Assembly: GCA_030867875.1 (NCBI GenBank)
Contig: JAOWCC010000655.1
Coordinates: forward strand, 10,562,269-10,626,268
Direction of reading: 5' to 3'
Length of the DNA: 64,000 nucleotides
Source of the DNA: Actinernus sp. WN-2022
Taxonomy: Eukaryota > Cnidaria > Anthozoa > Actiniaria > Actinernidae
The stretch's first letter is position 1. Every line of letters begins with the position of its first letter. Under the pieces are notes generated by a model. It did no database searches, was not told the DNA's origin, and was given only the letters and a program-made list of their open reading frames with translations. A program made the position numbers and the translations under genes. This document shows positions 35,964-47,381 of this stretch, in pieces.

Positions 35964-37807
35964 TAGCGCTGTTTCCACAGAGAATAAGTGCCCAATAGCG
36001 CTTAACAAATACATAAGGCTGCGCGTAACAATAAAATCGCGCTCACAACAATATTGAATAAATAACTATATCAACAATAAAAATTAACCTGCAATTACAG
36101 CTAACTAATTAAAAACATTATAGAAATGAGAAACTAAAAACTAAGCTAGACTAACTATAGGTAAAATGATAAAAACAATCTGCGTTTTACATGGTATAAA
36201 GTAAACAAAGATATGTATAAAATTAATAAAATGCCTTCTTGAACAAATAGGTCTTGAGTTGCTTCTTGAAGCTCATAAGTGAGTCACAGACTCTTATATC
36301 CTGTGGCAGGGAATTCCACAGAGTAGGCGCAGCACAAGAAAATGCTCTATAGCCATAGGAGCGCAAGTTGTATTGTGGGACTACAAGCTGGTTACTGGAA
36401 GACGATCTAAGATTACGCTTAGGAACATAGGCAGTAATTAAGTCGGCGATATATGACGGTGCCGTTCCGTGTAGAGCCTTATAAGTAGTTAATAATATCT
36501 TAAATATAATCCGTTCTTCTACCGGAAGCCAGTGTAAATTGAACAAAACAGGTGTTATATGGTCACACTTACGGGTTAAGGTAACCACCCGGGCTGCGGC
36601 GTTTTGAACACTCTGCAGACGGACCATAAGGTGTTTAGGTAAACCATACAGTAGCGAATTACAGAAATCTAACCTAGAAGTAACAAATGCGCGGACTAAC
36701 GTTTCAGTAGACTGAAAGCTAAGGTGTTTTCTGATACGACTAATATTCCTAAGATGGTAGAAGCCAGATTTACAGACACTAGTAACATACCGTTCCATTG
36801 TCAAAGAAGAATCAAATAGTACACCAATGTTTCTAACAAGGGAGGATGGGCAGATTACTTCATCACAAACAGAGATGGAGTCAAGAGGTGGCAGCGGGCG
36901 ATGGCGAGCATTTAGAACTTTAATATGTAAACGAAATAGAAAACACCTTTTTCGTGTTCTCATAGTAAAAATGGAACGATTAAAAAGAGTGCGATGTATA
37001 TGATGCCATTTCTTTGATATTTTTTGCTCTTATTTAAGGGAAGAGATCCAGCAAGGTGACCGTGTGACACGAATGACAAGCAACAGTTCCAGTAACCAAT
37101 TTAAACTATGCAATGAGTAACACAGAACTCCTATTTTGCTAAGTGTGCTGAACCTTAATGGGACGACCTTAATATAAATAAATATAAATAAACTGACCTG
37201 TAAAGCAGGATAATAAAGAAAAATTGTTTCATTTGGTGTTGTGGTCGTTGTCTTTGGTGTTGTTTTGAACGATACAACTGTTATTCTAGATTTATAAATA
37301 ACGATATTAAAACAGATTTAAGATGCTCTTCAAAGGTCAATAATGATTTTCTTAATAAATCGAATAATGTTAAGGACTCGCGCATTTTTAAAACAAAAAG
37401 GGTTATTCTTGAATTACTCTATACTGGCTCTTCGAGACCAAATTAACTCCAGCGTATGGGATGAAAAGAGCCTGACAATGAGGTTGGCTCATGCGTTATA
37501 CATGTAATCAAGGTTAAAATGATAATTTTTACATAAACACTATATTATTCGCAAATACACCAGCCTTGATGCAGACCCAATAACTCCTCTACTTTTTGAT
37601 ATTTTCAGGAGTCGCAATTATCTGATTATTACGTCACTCGCTCGTTCGTTTCCTCAAACTCTCGTACAAAACACTTCATATGCTGTTATCTGTTTATTAT
37701 ACATCATACGAGAATGATATGTTTGCTCCACATATGTTTGTTGTCGTTAACTTACGATACTATAAAAAGTACTGAGACGGCTCAGTCGGAAATTACACTA
37801 AGTTTAG
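35747..37807 (+). repeat. Dispersed block B, copy 2, interrupted by a LINE
   Basis: Colinear with 3868-4935; the LINE at 35938-36916 splits it. Confidence 0.75.
35938..36916 (-). mobile_element. 5'-truncated CR1/L2-type LINE with RT C-terminal region
   Basis: Inserted in block B with the 8-bp target duplication ACTTTAAT (35930-35937 and 36917-36924); the uninterrupted site is seen at about 4050. On the minus strand it reads the RT thumb and C-terminal region (LVRNIGVLFDSSLTMERYV, RLDFCNSLLYGLPKHLMVRL, HWLPVEERIIFKILLTTYKA, LWNSLPQDIR, FKKQLKTYLFKKAFY) with its stop at 36223. The 3' end is ATATAAATAAAG followed by (ATT)n. The frame is uninterrupted over about 230 codons, so this insertion is fairly young. 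Confidence 0.85.
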
Positions 37808-38925
37808 TCGATAAGAAGCTTTAGGACATGTATCGATCGATTGTGTTCTCCTTATATGGTCTTTGGAAACAGCTGCATGTTTGGTTGGTTCCAAATAGCT
37901 TGCTTCAACTCCAGAAGCGATGGCCGCCATGTTGGCTCATGCTTTTGCTCCAATCTCGTTCACAAAACTGTTTTGGTCTTAATGCGGCACTAAGCTAAGC
38001 ATATATTTCGACGGTCCCTTATTGATCAAAGAACAAAGCTTTTTCCCAAACATAAACAAAAGTTATTAGATAATGAGACTTAAAATACACTCTTTCAACG
38101 GAGCCTTCAAAACATTCAAAACGATGAATAGAGCCTTTCAAGAAATAAAACAAAACGTCAAAAGTGATAAAAGAAAGTTGCGTGAATAATCACTTTGATC
38201 ACTGAGTCATATCTCAATCGGTCATTACGGGGTGGTTTTCAAACTTTTCAAACGAAAATGCATAAAGCGCACAATGGAGGTAAGAAAAGTTAAAATGGAA
38301 ATAATAAGGTAAATCCTCCGTGAGCACCGTACGATGTATTTAGCTAACTTAGTAGAATCGATAGAATAAAAATAACCAAATCTTGAAAGAATTGAGATCG
38401 TAACGCAAAGATTACAACTGGTTATAGCGCGTTAGGAAATCAATATACAAGTACTCGCGCTGTCTCTTTCATGTGACGATGTGAGAAAAAGATTTCGATG
38501 ACATTTGGAAAGACATTTCAAGGCTACTAGCCGTCACGATTTTCTAATATAAGGCAGTCAATATTTTCTTCGCTATTTCCCTTCCACACGATCGCTTTCC
38601 TGTCGTTTTCAACCGTTCGCACGAAAACGCCAAAAAGCACACGAAACGCACACATGCACACATGTAGATCAGATATTTGATTGATATTACACGCGCGTTT
38701 TCGAAAACCTTCGTTCTTCCTGATAGGCCTCCGATATCTGATTCGGAAAGCGTTTTCATAAAGCTGCGCTTTCGAAGGAAACGATTCACACCTGTTCATC
38801 GCTTACGTGTGGACGGAGCGCGCCTCCGTTTTGATACGAAAACGTATACGGGTGGTCAGGTCCAGCCATAATTACTGTTGCCGGTCTTCGGCCGACCTGT
38901 GAAAAATCGTCTTAATTGAGAATAA
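37808..38925 (+). repeat. Dispersed block A, copy 4
   Basis: Matches 834-1890 and 34265-35350, then joins the FReD-2 5' flank at CGTCTTAATTGAG. Confidence 0.8.
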
Positions 38926-39100
38926 TGGTAGTATCCCATGATTCAATGATTGGTTATTGTACATAAATGGTTCTGATTGGATGAAAATCTGCGTGCGTGA
39001 AGAACCCAGAACACAGTTCTTAATGGTGTCAACTTTCGGTGAATCAGTTATTCTTCTGACGGTCGCGAATAAAGGAATTTGGTAGGAAATATTTATTTTC

Positions 39101-39390
39101 AGTATATACCACAGCAGTGAATAGTCTGTGCTTTTCGCGTGCTCTGATTGGCTACTACGGAGGTGAATATCCTTTGCTATTCACCTCCAAGCCAAGCGAT
39201 CACCTCGCGCGAGTTTTTGTCCATTTGACAGAAAATAAAATAACTATTTGGTGCTGGCTATTCACTTGTGTGGTATATATACTAAAATAATTATTCACCT
39301 CAGTATCGGTGAATAGTGGTGGATATTTAGCTAGCCGCTTCGCTGTAAATACCCATCACTATTCACCGACACTGAGCCGGTGAATATTGT
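39101..39390. mobile_element. Two adjacent foldback insertions upstream of FReD-2
   Basis: AGTATATACCACAGCAGTGA pairs with TTCACTTGTGTGGTATATATACT (39101-39283). TTCACCTCAGTATCGGTGAA then pairs with TTCACCGACACTGAGCCGGTGAA (39289-39388). The 5' flanks of copies 1 and 3 lack this about 300-bp segment between GGAAATATTT and ATCGAAGAAAGC/ATCTAAGAAAGC. It lies about 300 bases upstream of the FReD-2 start. Confidence 0.65.
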
Positions 39391-39694
39391 TCAATATCGA
39401 AGAAAGCAATTTTTGAACAAGTTAAGTACCACAGTATTCTAAACGCTTCCAACCGAATATTTAATGCTGTGTACACGCGATATTTAATAGGTGTTGCGGT
39501 GTCGTGGCACTTAATAGCTAAAACAAAAGAATTGACGAACAGAGATAAACATTGGCTAGAAACTCAAACAGGCCAACTTTTCTTGTTTTGAGTGACTAAA
39601 GCTTACTTCTTTATCATTTCTTACAATATTTTTACTTTCTCAACAAACCTCAAGACAGGCAAACGATTCTCTTGAAGATTAAGCGGAAAAAACC

Positions 39695-42378
39695 ATGATT
39701 ATCTTTCGTTTAAGTGTTGGGTTGATTCTGTTCAGCCTTTTTTACTACGGAGAAGGGCGTCAGGTCTATAAACGTAAACACTGCACTGTAGCGGCTGGAA
39801 TGAAAGCAATCTTGACAGCACTGAAGACTATCGAAAGAAAGCTCGCAGCACTCGAAAAGGTTCATGGAACAGGAGCTGCTCACAACTGCCCTAAAGGTAT
39901 TCATTCGAGGAACTGACTTCGTTGCGTGAACTAAGGGATCGCAGACACTCACTTGATAAAGAGAAGGCAGTTTATCAAGTTACCACAAAGTCACTAATTA
40001 TCGTTGTGTATATGTTCCTGTACCGGCTAAGTTAAAAACCAAATATCCTTTGACTTTTTAAACAATTTTTTTTTTCTGGAATTAAAATGGAATCACCATT
40101 TGCATTTTGCCATGGTATCAGTTTTCTCGGTTCATTTTAAGTACTAAAAACGTCAGTTCTTTGTTTAACTTAGTACCCAAGAACTGTGGTGAAGTTCTCA
40201 AGTGTGGCGGAAAGACAAGCGGCGTTTACACTGTGGATCCGGATGGTCTGGGAAAATTCATGGTAATACCGTTATACTACTGCATTTAAAATATAATTCC
40301 TTACATTAAATTCGTCGGTGGATGAAATCTCCGATTCTGTAAACGTCCTCGACACAATTGTTTCGCTTGTACTTATCTCTGGCAATCAGTATAAGTAACA
40401 AATTGACGACAGTTTACCGTAGCATGTCCTCTTAGTTATTTACCACGATTTGTGTCATCGCATGGTCAAAATTTCTGTGGATCGTCTTAGCTAATGCCTT
40501 GTGAATTTACAAGAGGAAATGCGACCGTAAATTTGTTGTACAACAATAAACGAAGTATACTCAAGCGGGAAGGGGCTTTAATAGAAGACGAAGAAAATTT
40601 CGGGGAAAGTGATTCTAGCGCGCGATCTACCGTGGTATGTCGTCATATCCCATGGTATAATCAACCAATCAGAATACGAAAAAAAAAAAAAAACATTATT
40701 ATAAACTGTAGGATAGAGCTTGAAATAAAGAGAATCCCATGAACGAGGCCCTTTAATTTACGGTAAATTCCTTCTAAGCGACACGGCGTTGAAACAGCGA
40801 CACGAGGGACATGAAATAACGACGAACGTCCGAAATTACGAGAGCGGCGACAGAGAGACTGATAAGAAAACCGAATAGACGAAATTCCGACAGCGATCGA
40901 CATGCCCACCTTCCGAGACTGGGATACAACTAGTTTTGAAACTCAGACAGAGGACATGCATACTCCCCCTAAAAGGGACTCATGAACAGGATTATTGCTA
41001 TATTGCTGCGTAAAAAGTAATCGTTTTAATTCTTCAGGTGTACTGTGACCAGAAAAACTCAGGCGGTGGGTGGACAGTATTCCAGAAGAGAAAAGACGGA
41101 TCAGTCGACTTCTACCGAGGCTGGTCAGACTACAAAACCGGTTTCGGAAAACTTAAAGGAGAGTTCTGGCTGGGTCTGGACAAGATTAACCGATTGACAC
41201 ATCAGAGGCGAAACAGGCTTCGTGTTGAGCTGGAAGATACAACAGGAAAGAGCAAATACGCAGAGTACGACTACTTCGCGGTGTCAAGCGAGAAGAGCAA
41301 GTACCAACTGAGTCTGGGAACCTACTCAGGTGATAGGCGAATATTTGAAAAGAATCATGACCTCGCATTACTCTGGCTTGGTAAAGCACAGGCAGCCCAA
41401 GCTAATGATTTTTAGAAGGGACGGTTTGGAATGTTTTACAAAAATCTGAAACTGTACTAAAATGGTCAATAAAGTTATGAAATATGTGCGTTGTGAAGTT
41501 GTTCTTCTTCATCACTGATGTGTTTGATTGTTTTATTTGGGACACTTATCTCCCTATGAGATAACAAACCAATTACCAGAAGTGCCTCAAATAAAAAAAA
41601 TAAACACACCAGTGATGAAGAGGAACGACTTCACAACGCATAGCTAATATTTCATAACTTTATTGAGCATTTTTGTAAAGTTTTAGATTTGTTTCTAAAA
41701 ATTCCCATAAAAGGCATCCATTTCTTCTAAAAATCATTAGCTTGGGCTGCCTGTGGGTAAAGTAATCAAAACATTCGATTACGGAGACCTTTAAGAAACA
41801 GAGGAAACGTCTATGTGGCAAAGACAAAAAGTGTGTTCCTGTTGAAAGTTGTTTGACATATTGTTAATTTAATGTTCTACATGACATCCCTCAATGTTAA
41901 ACTTCCTCATGATCAGACATATTACCAGGCCATGTTTTCCAGGAATATTAGAGAAACTTAGTTTTCTTCTCTAAGCTTATGGCTATTCTCGTTTCGTTTT
42001 CCTTTGAATTTTTTAATTGCTCGAGCTTTTTATCGAAGTATTTTAAAGTACAATGAAGCCAAGCTGGAAGACTATGTTACTCATTGTCTTGTTGTCATTG
42101 TAGGTAACGCCGGTGATTCACTGAGTTTACAACGCGGTTCGCCCTTCAGCACCAAAGACCGAGACAACGACAGCCGGTCCAGTGGTAACTGTGCAGTCAC
42201 ATATAAGGGTGCGTGGTGGTATGCTGGCTGCCATCACTCTAACCTGAACGGTTTGTACCACCACGGTGCACACTCCTCGACTGCTGATGGTGTCAACTGG
42301 TACCACTGGAAAGGGTATAACTACTCCGCCAAGCGAGCTGAGATGAAAATCCGTCCAGTTGGGTTCAAAACCCGCTAA
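39695..42378 (+). CDS. FReD-2: secreted fibrinogen-domain lectin-like protein
   Basis: Four exons: 39695-39896, 40174-40262, 41038-41329 and 42104-42378, all with GT..AG borders in intron phases 1, 0 and 1, giving 285 residues. The signal peptide is [22 protein letters not shown] 30-base deletion relative to the other copies shortens the segment before the heptad helix ([19 protein letters not shown]). The fibrinogen domain is complete: [59 protein letters not shown] (calcium), [18 protein letters not shown] and HHGAHSS. It is expected to be extracellular, possibly trimeric through the helix, and to bind sugars or acetylated groups as ficolins and tachylectin-5 do. Intron 3 carries a foldback insertion. 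No defect is visible, so this is a likely functional copy. Confidence 0.88.
41387..41755. mobile_element. 369-bp CACAGG foldback transposon in intron 3 of FReD-2
   Basis: The ends CACAGGCAGCCCAAGCTAAT and its inverted complement extend into long arms of well over 100 bases. The 7-bp target duplication GGTAAAG flanks it (41380-41386 and 41756-41762). FReD-3 intron 3 has the empty site GCTTGGTAAAGTAATCAGAA near 60883, which proves a clean insertion. Same end sequence as the elements at 47382 and 47848. Confidence 0.85.
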
Positions 42379-43100
42379 GGCCTTCTTGACACTTGTAGCT
42401 TGTCTGGCTTATAGCGACTAAAAATTGATACATTCTGAAACCAGTTCCATGCGGCGAGACAACTTCCTTTTTTAATATAATACAATTAAGCACTTTAACT
42501 TCATGCATAATTAATGTGACCCTCACTTTACAGTGAAAATCCGTAGCTAGCACTGAACAAGTAATGCTGAAAGTTATTATCTTTTAGAAGTAATGTTTTT
42601 GAATCTGATAAAACACTGCTGCGAATATATTTAACATTACTTAAACGTTAATCGATTTTTTCTATGATAACTGTTAGGTTTTTCTAACATAATGCTCTTC
42701 TTTTGAAGGTCAGTGGTTATACTTAGGTAATAATAGAAGAGAAGCTACAAGTGTGAATGAAGCTAAAGGCGAGCCACATAGAACTGCAGAACAACAATCA
42801 TTTTGTAAACTGCTATATAGAGATGAAGTGGCCAATAAATGATGGTAATCAATAATTATAAATGGCTGACTGTGTGTTTACTTGTTTTCGTGTACACTCA
42901 TATTTGCTGAGTCCATCACATTAAATGTACTCATATTACCATGCAGTCTTTAGATCAAAGCCCAAACACATTATAGCTGTTATCACTTATTTAATCAAAA
43001 CAAGAACGAAGAAGAACTTATCAGTGAATTCGAATACGTAGATGAGACAAATACCAGTAACACTAATCACACTGGTTGGAAAGAGCATATTAAATGGCGC
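42379..43100 (+). repeat. 3' flank of FReD-2, diverged block C
   Basis: Matches 14834-15420 and 61553-62350 in order (AAGGCCTTCTTGACACTT, GCCAATAAATGATGG, GAAGAACTTATCAGTGAATT). Holds the probable 3' UTR. Confidence 0.65.
42834..42839 (+). promoter_or_regulatory. Candidate polyadenylation signal, FReD-2
   Basis: AATAAA in the same context as in copies 1 and 3, about 455 bases after the stop. Confidence 0.45.
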
Positions 43101-44570
43101 AGGTTTTGAAAAAAAAATCTAAAGAAAGTGTAATGCATGACTTACCAGTTACATTGTTTAAAGGAGAACTGAACCCTAAATCAATCCGACGACTATACAA
43201 ACTCGTATTCAAGAGAAATAAGTTCTGCTATTTTATTTCTTTGTGGTACACGTCTTACAAGCCGGAAATACCTCAAGCATTTTAAGGCCTGGTTCAGGGG
43301 TCAAATTTTGGGTAAAAACTGTTTTCCTTATTTCAGTATAGCCGAGTATGGTAAGTACGCCAAGTTTCTCACGATAATAGGTATCGCCATTCTTGACTAC
43401 CTTAAGTGGTTCGTGTGAAGTAAAACGTGTCACGTGACTTAGAACACGAAATCAGTAAATCAAAAATCGCGGTTCCGAGTTTAAAACAGCTAGGATGATG
43501 AGTGGATATGTTTAGTTAAGGTTGAAGCCTTTTACCTAAATCAGCTTAGAAAAGATGACTACAATGTTTCGTTAACGAGTATATCCAACAAATATGCAAC
43601 ATTGGTCACGTGACGTTTTGTACCCTTAACATTTCCTTATCTTTACATGATAGTCATGTTTTCTAAGCGTGGTCCGAAACACTGCGGGAGGAGTAATGTT
43701 TTAGCAGGTTTACCGCCATCTTACTGAAATTTGAATTCTGCCCTTTTCCGCATGGATTAACATGATTATTAAACATGTCAATCAAACTTTGAGTGCTCGT
43801 AACTTTGTCGGTATCTAAGATATGTAGTCAAAACATTGCACATTTCATTGTTATTACCTTCATTTCTCCTGTCCAAGTCTCTACAGTGTGGGATTTATTC
43901 ACGACCACGGCCTCTATAAAGTCGCTCAGTCCCCGCTCAGTTTTCCTTCATCAGTTCATTTACTCGACCCAGAGCAGCTGCATTATTTATGCTAAACTGA
44001 TCAGTACCAAATCGTGTAATACCAATGCCGATCGGCATGCATGTAATGCATGCGTCCAACCAGAACTCATGATTTGGCCGATTGACTGAGAGGCGGCGGT
44101 GTTTCCAAACTTTTGCAACAATGTACAACAATGACATAGAGAGATTTCCAAATTTACAGTCGGGAGAAGTTAAAAAACCGAAGCAAACTCCTTTGAATAA
44201 CATCACGACAGAAGCACAAATACGCGGATGAATAGAGCAGTTTTCAGTTGAGTGTAGTAAAACCAAAACCAAAGTAATCACAGAACCAATCACGGGAGGA
44301 AGTAAAATGCAATGAGCCAATCACGAACTGAAGTAATTCACGATTGGTTTTTCTTGAACCAATCACGAGGAAAAGTAAACGCAATCGTGGATGACGTGAT
44401 GATTGATGCCGTGATGGACCAAAACACGTTTGGTTTTAGTTTAGCACTTGATTGGCTGATAATCACAAAACATTTTCCACAGCCAATAGGAAAACTGAGC
44501 AAACGCAAAACCAAAGCAATCACGAATTGCTTTCGACACTCGATCGAAATCCGCTCTATTAAAAAAACAA
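43101..44570. other. Intergenic; cluster of CCAATCACG words
   Basis: No supported gene. Between 44222 and 44530 the motif CCAATCACG/CGTGATTGG and close variants occur repeatedly on both strands (ACCAATCACGGG, GCCAATCACGAAC, ACCAATCACGAGG, TTGATTGGCTGATAATCAC). This may be a degenerate foldback arm or a CCAAT-rich regulatory stretch. Confidence 0.35.
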
Positions 44571-44694
44571 GTAATCATATGTTCTGGATTAATTTGAACT
44601 CGTGAGTTTTTTCAAAGAGCTCAAAGTTTGATACTCTTTGAAAATCTCACTCGTTCAAATGAATCCCTAATTGCACTCGAATCCATATGATTAC
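44571..44694. mobile_element. Foldback element, GTAATCATA family
   Basis: GTAATCATATGTTCTGGATT pairs with the right end AATCCATATGATTAC; inside TTTTTCAAAGAGCTCAAA pairs with TTTGATACTCTTTGAAAA. Related to 50362-50790. Confidence 0.55.
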
Positions 44695-45377
44695 CTATAC
44701 ACCATTGTATGTTTTCTAGTTACAACGCACGCTCTTATTGGTTGAGCCAGGCCGGTCACGTGGCAGTCGCCGTCAAAATCCAGTGTATTCCGCCACGTGA
44801 TGGTGTGATGTGTCGCGTGCACCACTGGCTAGCTAAAGGCGGGAAAATAAATATTTGTTGCCTGTGCTTCCGTCACGAAGTCACAACGCGCCACGAGAGC
44901 TTCCTCGAAAGACAGCCCAGCAAGTAAAATACCACTACTGAAGATCTAGATAATTCTTACGTCATAATCGGCTATAAATCTAGCTGCGAGTTTGTGCGAT
45001 TTTGTGGTAACTTGAAGTCGAGGAAGCCGCGACATCCACTCCAAAATCAAACCCAGCATTTTAGCAAAGAAATATAAATTTCAACTTTAAACGATGATGG
45101 TTTACGGATTACTTTAGCCTTCTCCTCATTCGCTCTAACGAATGGATAACGCTCTAAACATCACCTGTTACTCGCTTCTCTCGGCTGTTAGCTAGGCTCT
45201 ATTCCGGTCACGATCCTCCTCCCAACTTGGGTGGGGTACAGGGACACGGGCTCACACAAACGGCTGGTAATCGAGCCTAGGCGGTTACCATTGTGCTTTT
45301 CCAAAATGGCTGAGGCTGTTTGGCTGAAACCTAGCCTCCGATACTCACTTCCGAGGGTTGAGCGCGGCGGCTGGACT

Positions 45378-45665
45378 AATTGATCAGTTAGTTCTGCACG
45401 GCAGTGATGCGACGTTTGAAACGGGCCTTATATTAAAAATTAGGTATTCAGAAGACTCTCGAGGTCACCAAAGCAATTGGTCCTCATGACAAAGGGGACA
45501 TCGCCTAAAGTAATAAGGAAATGTGCTTCGCGACTCTCTCCGTGACTTCGCACACTCTTTAATAAAAACAATGTTCTTGCACTTCCAAACTCGAGGCTGA
45601 TAGTGCCAAGATGTCGCTTCGTGATCAAGGTCTATATTACCACCTGCATGGAAGGAGGCCAATAT
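45378..45665 (-). pseudogene. Decayed copy of the unknown gene at 22095-22746
   Basis: On the minus strand SFHAGGNIDLDHEAT and CAKSRRES match YFHADGIIDLDRAAA and the RRVESLGES part of the gene downstream of FReD-1. The match then continues in another frame (SREAHFLITLGD, GDLESL). At the DNA level CACGGCAGTGATGCGACGTT matches the region near 22113. Frameshifts make it a pseudogene. Confidence 0.5.
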
Positions 45666-46163
45666 TACTTCGGTTCACAAACAATAGAGGACGATTTACG
45701 TAAAGACCTCAACAAAATAATAAACTAAAGACATATCGAAAATCAATAATCCAATATGAAGATTACCTAAACCAGATCACTAATATCAATCACAGCCGAT
45801 AGCCCTTACCAAATTAAGAATTAGTAACCATAAAGGTGAAATAGAAATTGGGCGATACACAAAACCATATAAAAAACCTGAAGATAGAATATGCAAATAT
45901 GTAAAGATGAAGTAGTAGATAAATTCATCAAATGCCCCCTATATACAGGGAAAAAGAAAGTTACCTTTTCGCCAAGATAGAGAAGCAGACCACAACCAAA
46001 ACTAATAGAATGTCATCTGATCATCGCTTTCTCTTTCTAGCTAATTCCCCGGGTCACCGATTAACTTAGCAATTAATAGCTAAATACATATTTGAATGTA
46101 TGCCACCCAGACATAAATAAATATCATAGATATATCAGTTCTCTAGTGTGACACTATTATCAT
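45666..46163. other. Intergenic, nothing recognised
   Basis: AT-rich sequence without supported reading frame or repeat. Confidence 0.35.
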
Positions 46164-46167
46164 TTAA

Positions 46168-46664
46168 TAGACCAGTTCGCGGTAAATTCCGACATTTTGA
46201 AAGGGGTGCAAACATGGCGCGAAATTCAGTGTTTGTATGGGAATCGATGGGAATCTGATGCCAAATAAAATCCGTAAAATCGAATTTATGAAATATTCTT
46301 CGGATACAAACTTAAGATACCAGGTAAAAGATTAACATATCGAAATTTGAGGGATGTAGCTGTGCTGGGAAGCGTGCAGTCGTGTTTTTAGTTTTCCATA
46401 CAAATTGTCTGTAAACTTGACTCGTTTTTACACTGACACAATGTATGTAAAACTGAAAACACGATTGCACGCTTTCCAGCACAGCTACATCCCTCAAATT
46501 TCGATATGTTAATCCTTTATCTGGTATCTTACCTGTATCTGAGGAATATTTCAGAAATTCGATTTTACGGATTTTATTTGGCATCGGATTCCCATACAAA
46601 CACTGTATTTCGCGCCATGTTTGCACCCCTTTCAAAATGTCGGACTTTACCGCGAACTGGTCTA
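46168..46664. mobile_element. 497-bp TTAA-flanked near-perfect palindrome
   Basis: The end TAGACCAGTTCGCGGTAAAT and its inverted complement continue as arms of about 240 bases with few mismatches, so almost the whole element folds. TTAA flanks both ends (46164-46167 and 46665-46668), pointing to piggyBac- or Kolobok-type mobilisation. Confidence 0.8.
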
Positions 46665-46668
46665 TTAA

Positions 46669-47381
46669 TAGTTGAATCCACATAATTTTTTGGTTTACAG
46701 TCAATGTACTACATTTGTATACGACTTCAAATAAAAAATGACTGTCTGTCTGCTATTGTTGAAATGCTAATATAATTGCTATATTTATAAGGCATGGGGG
46801 TGGTCTATCTCTTCGTGCTTGTAACTGATATATGACCTATAACCTTTATATACTGAAGTAAATTTTAGAAAATCCTCCTGGAGTACAGTAAAAGGTTCTA
46901 ATTTAGTGGGTATTTTCATGCAAGTGAATCAAGTGAATCACTTTGCTGCTCCAATTAATAGGGAAGTTCAAAGGTCACAGCTCCATTCACCATGGCAACC
47001 ATCTTTACAAAAATGATTGAAGTGTTGGTTTACATTATATATCATGAAGTCAAGGTTTTCGAGTAAACCCAAACTAAAGTAGACCACCCCTATACTTATT
47101 AGGAGTGTGCATGATAGTCCTTGACCCATATATCTGAGTGAGTCGCCATATTGGTTTCACAACGATTAATTATTTCACGTAAATCGTTCGTTCTCTCTAG
47201 GTCTTCAGAGCTGGGGTTTCAAGGAAATGAAATCCCCTTTCGTTGTATATTTCTTGGCTGGGAAAATGTGGAAAACAGAACCATGACCTGCCATTGCATG
47301 CGGCCGTCAGTTTACGGTATAATCTGATTTTAGAACGGCGCTGTTCCAATCTACTTTCGTGGGGGTAAAACAATGGTAGAC
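46669..47381. other. Intergenic; possible small element at 46796-47090
   Basis: GGGGGTGGTCTATCT near 46796 and AGTAGACCACCCC near 47080 are inverted and may bound an old element. Otherwise nothing recognised. Confidence 0.3.
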
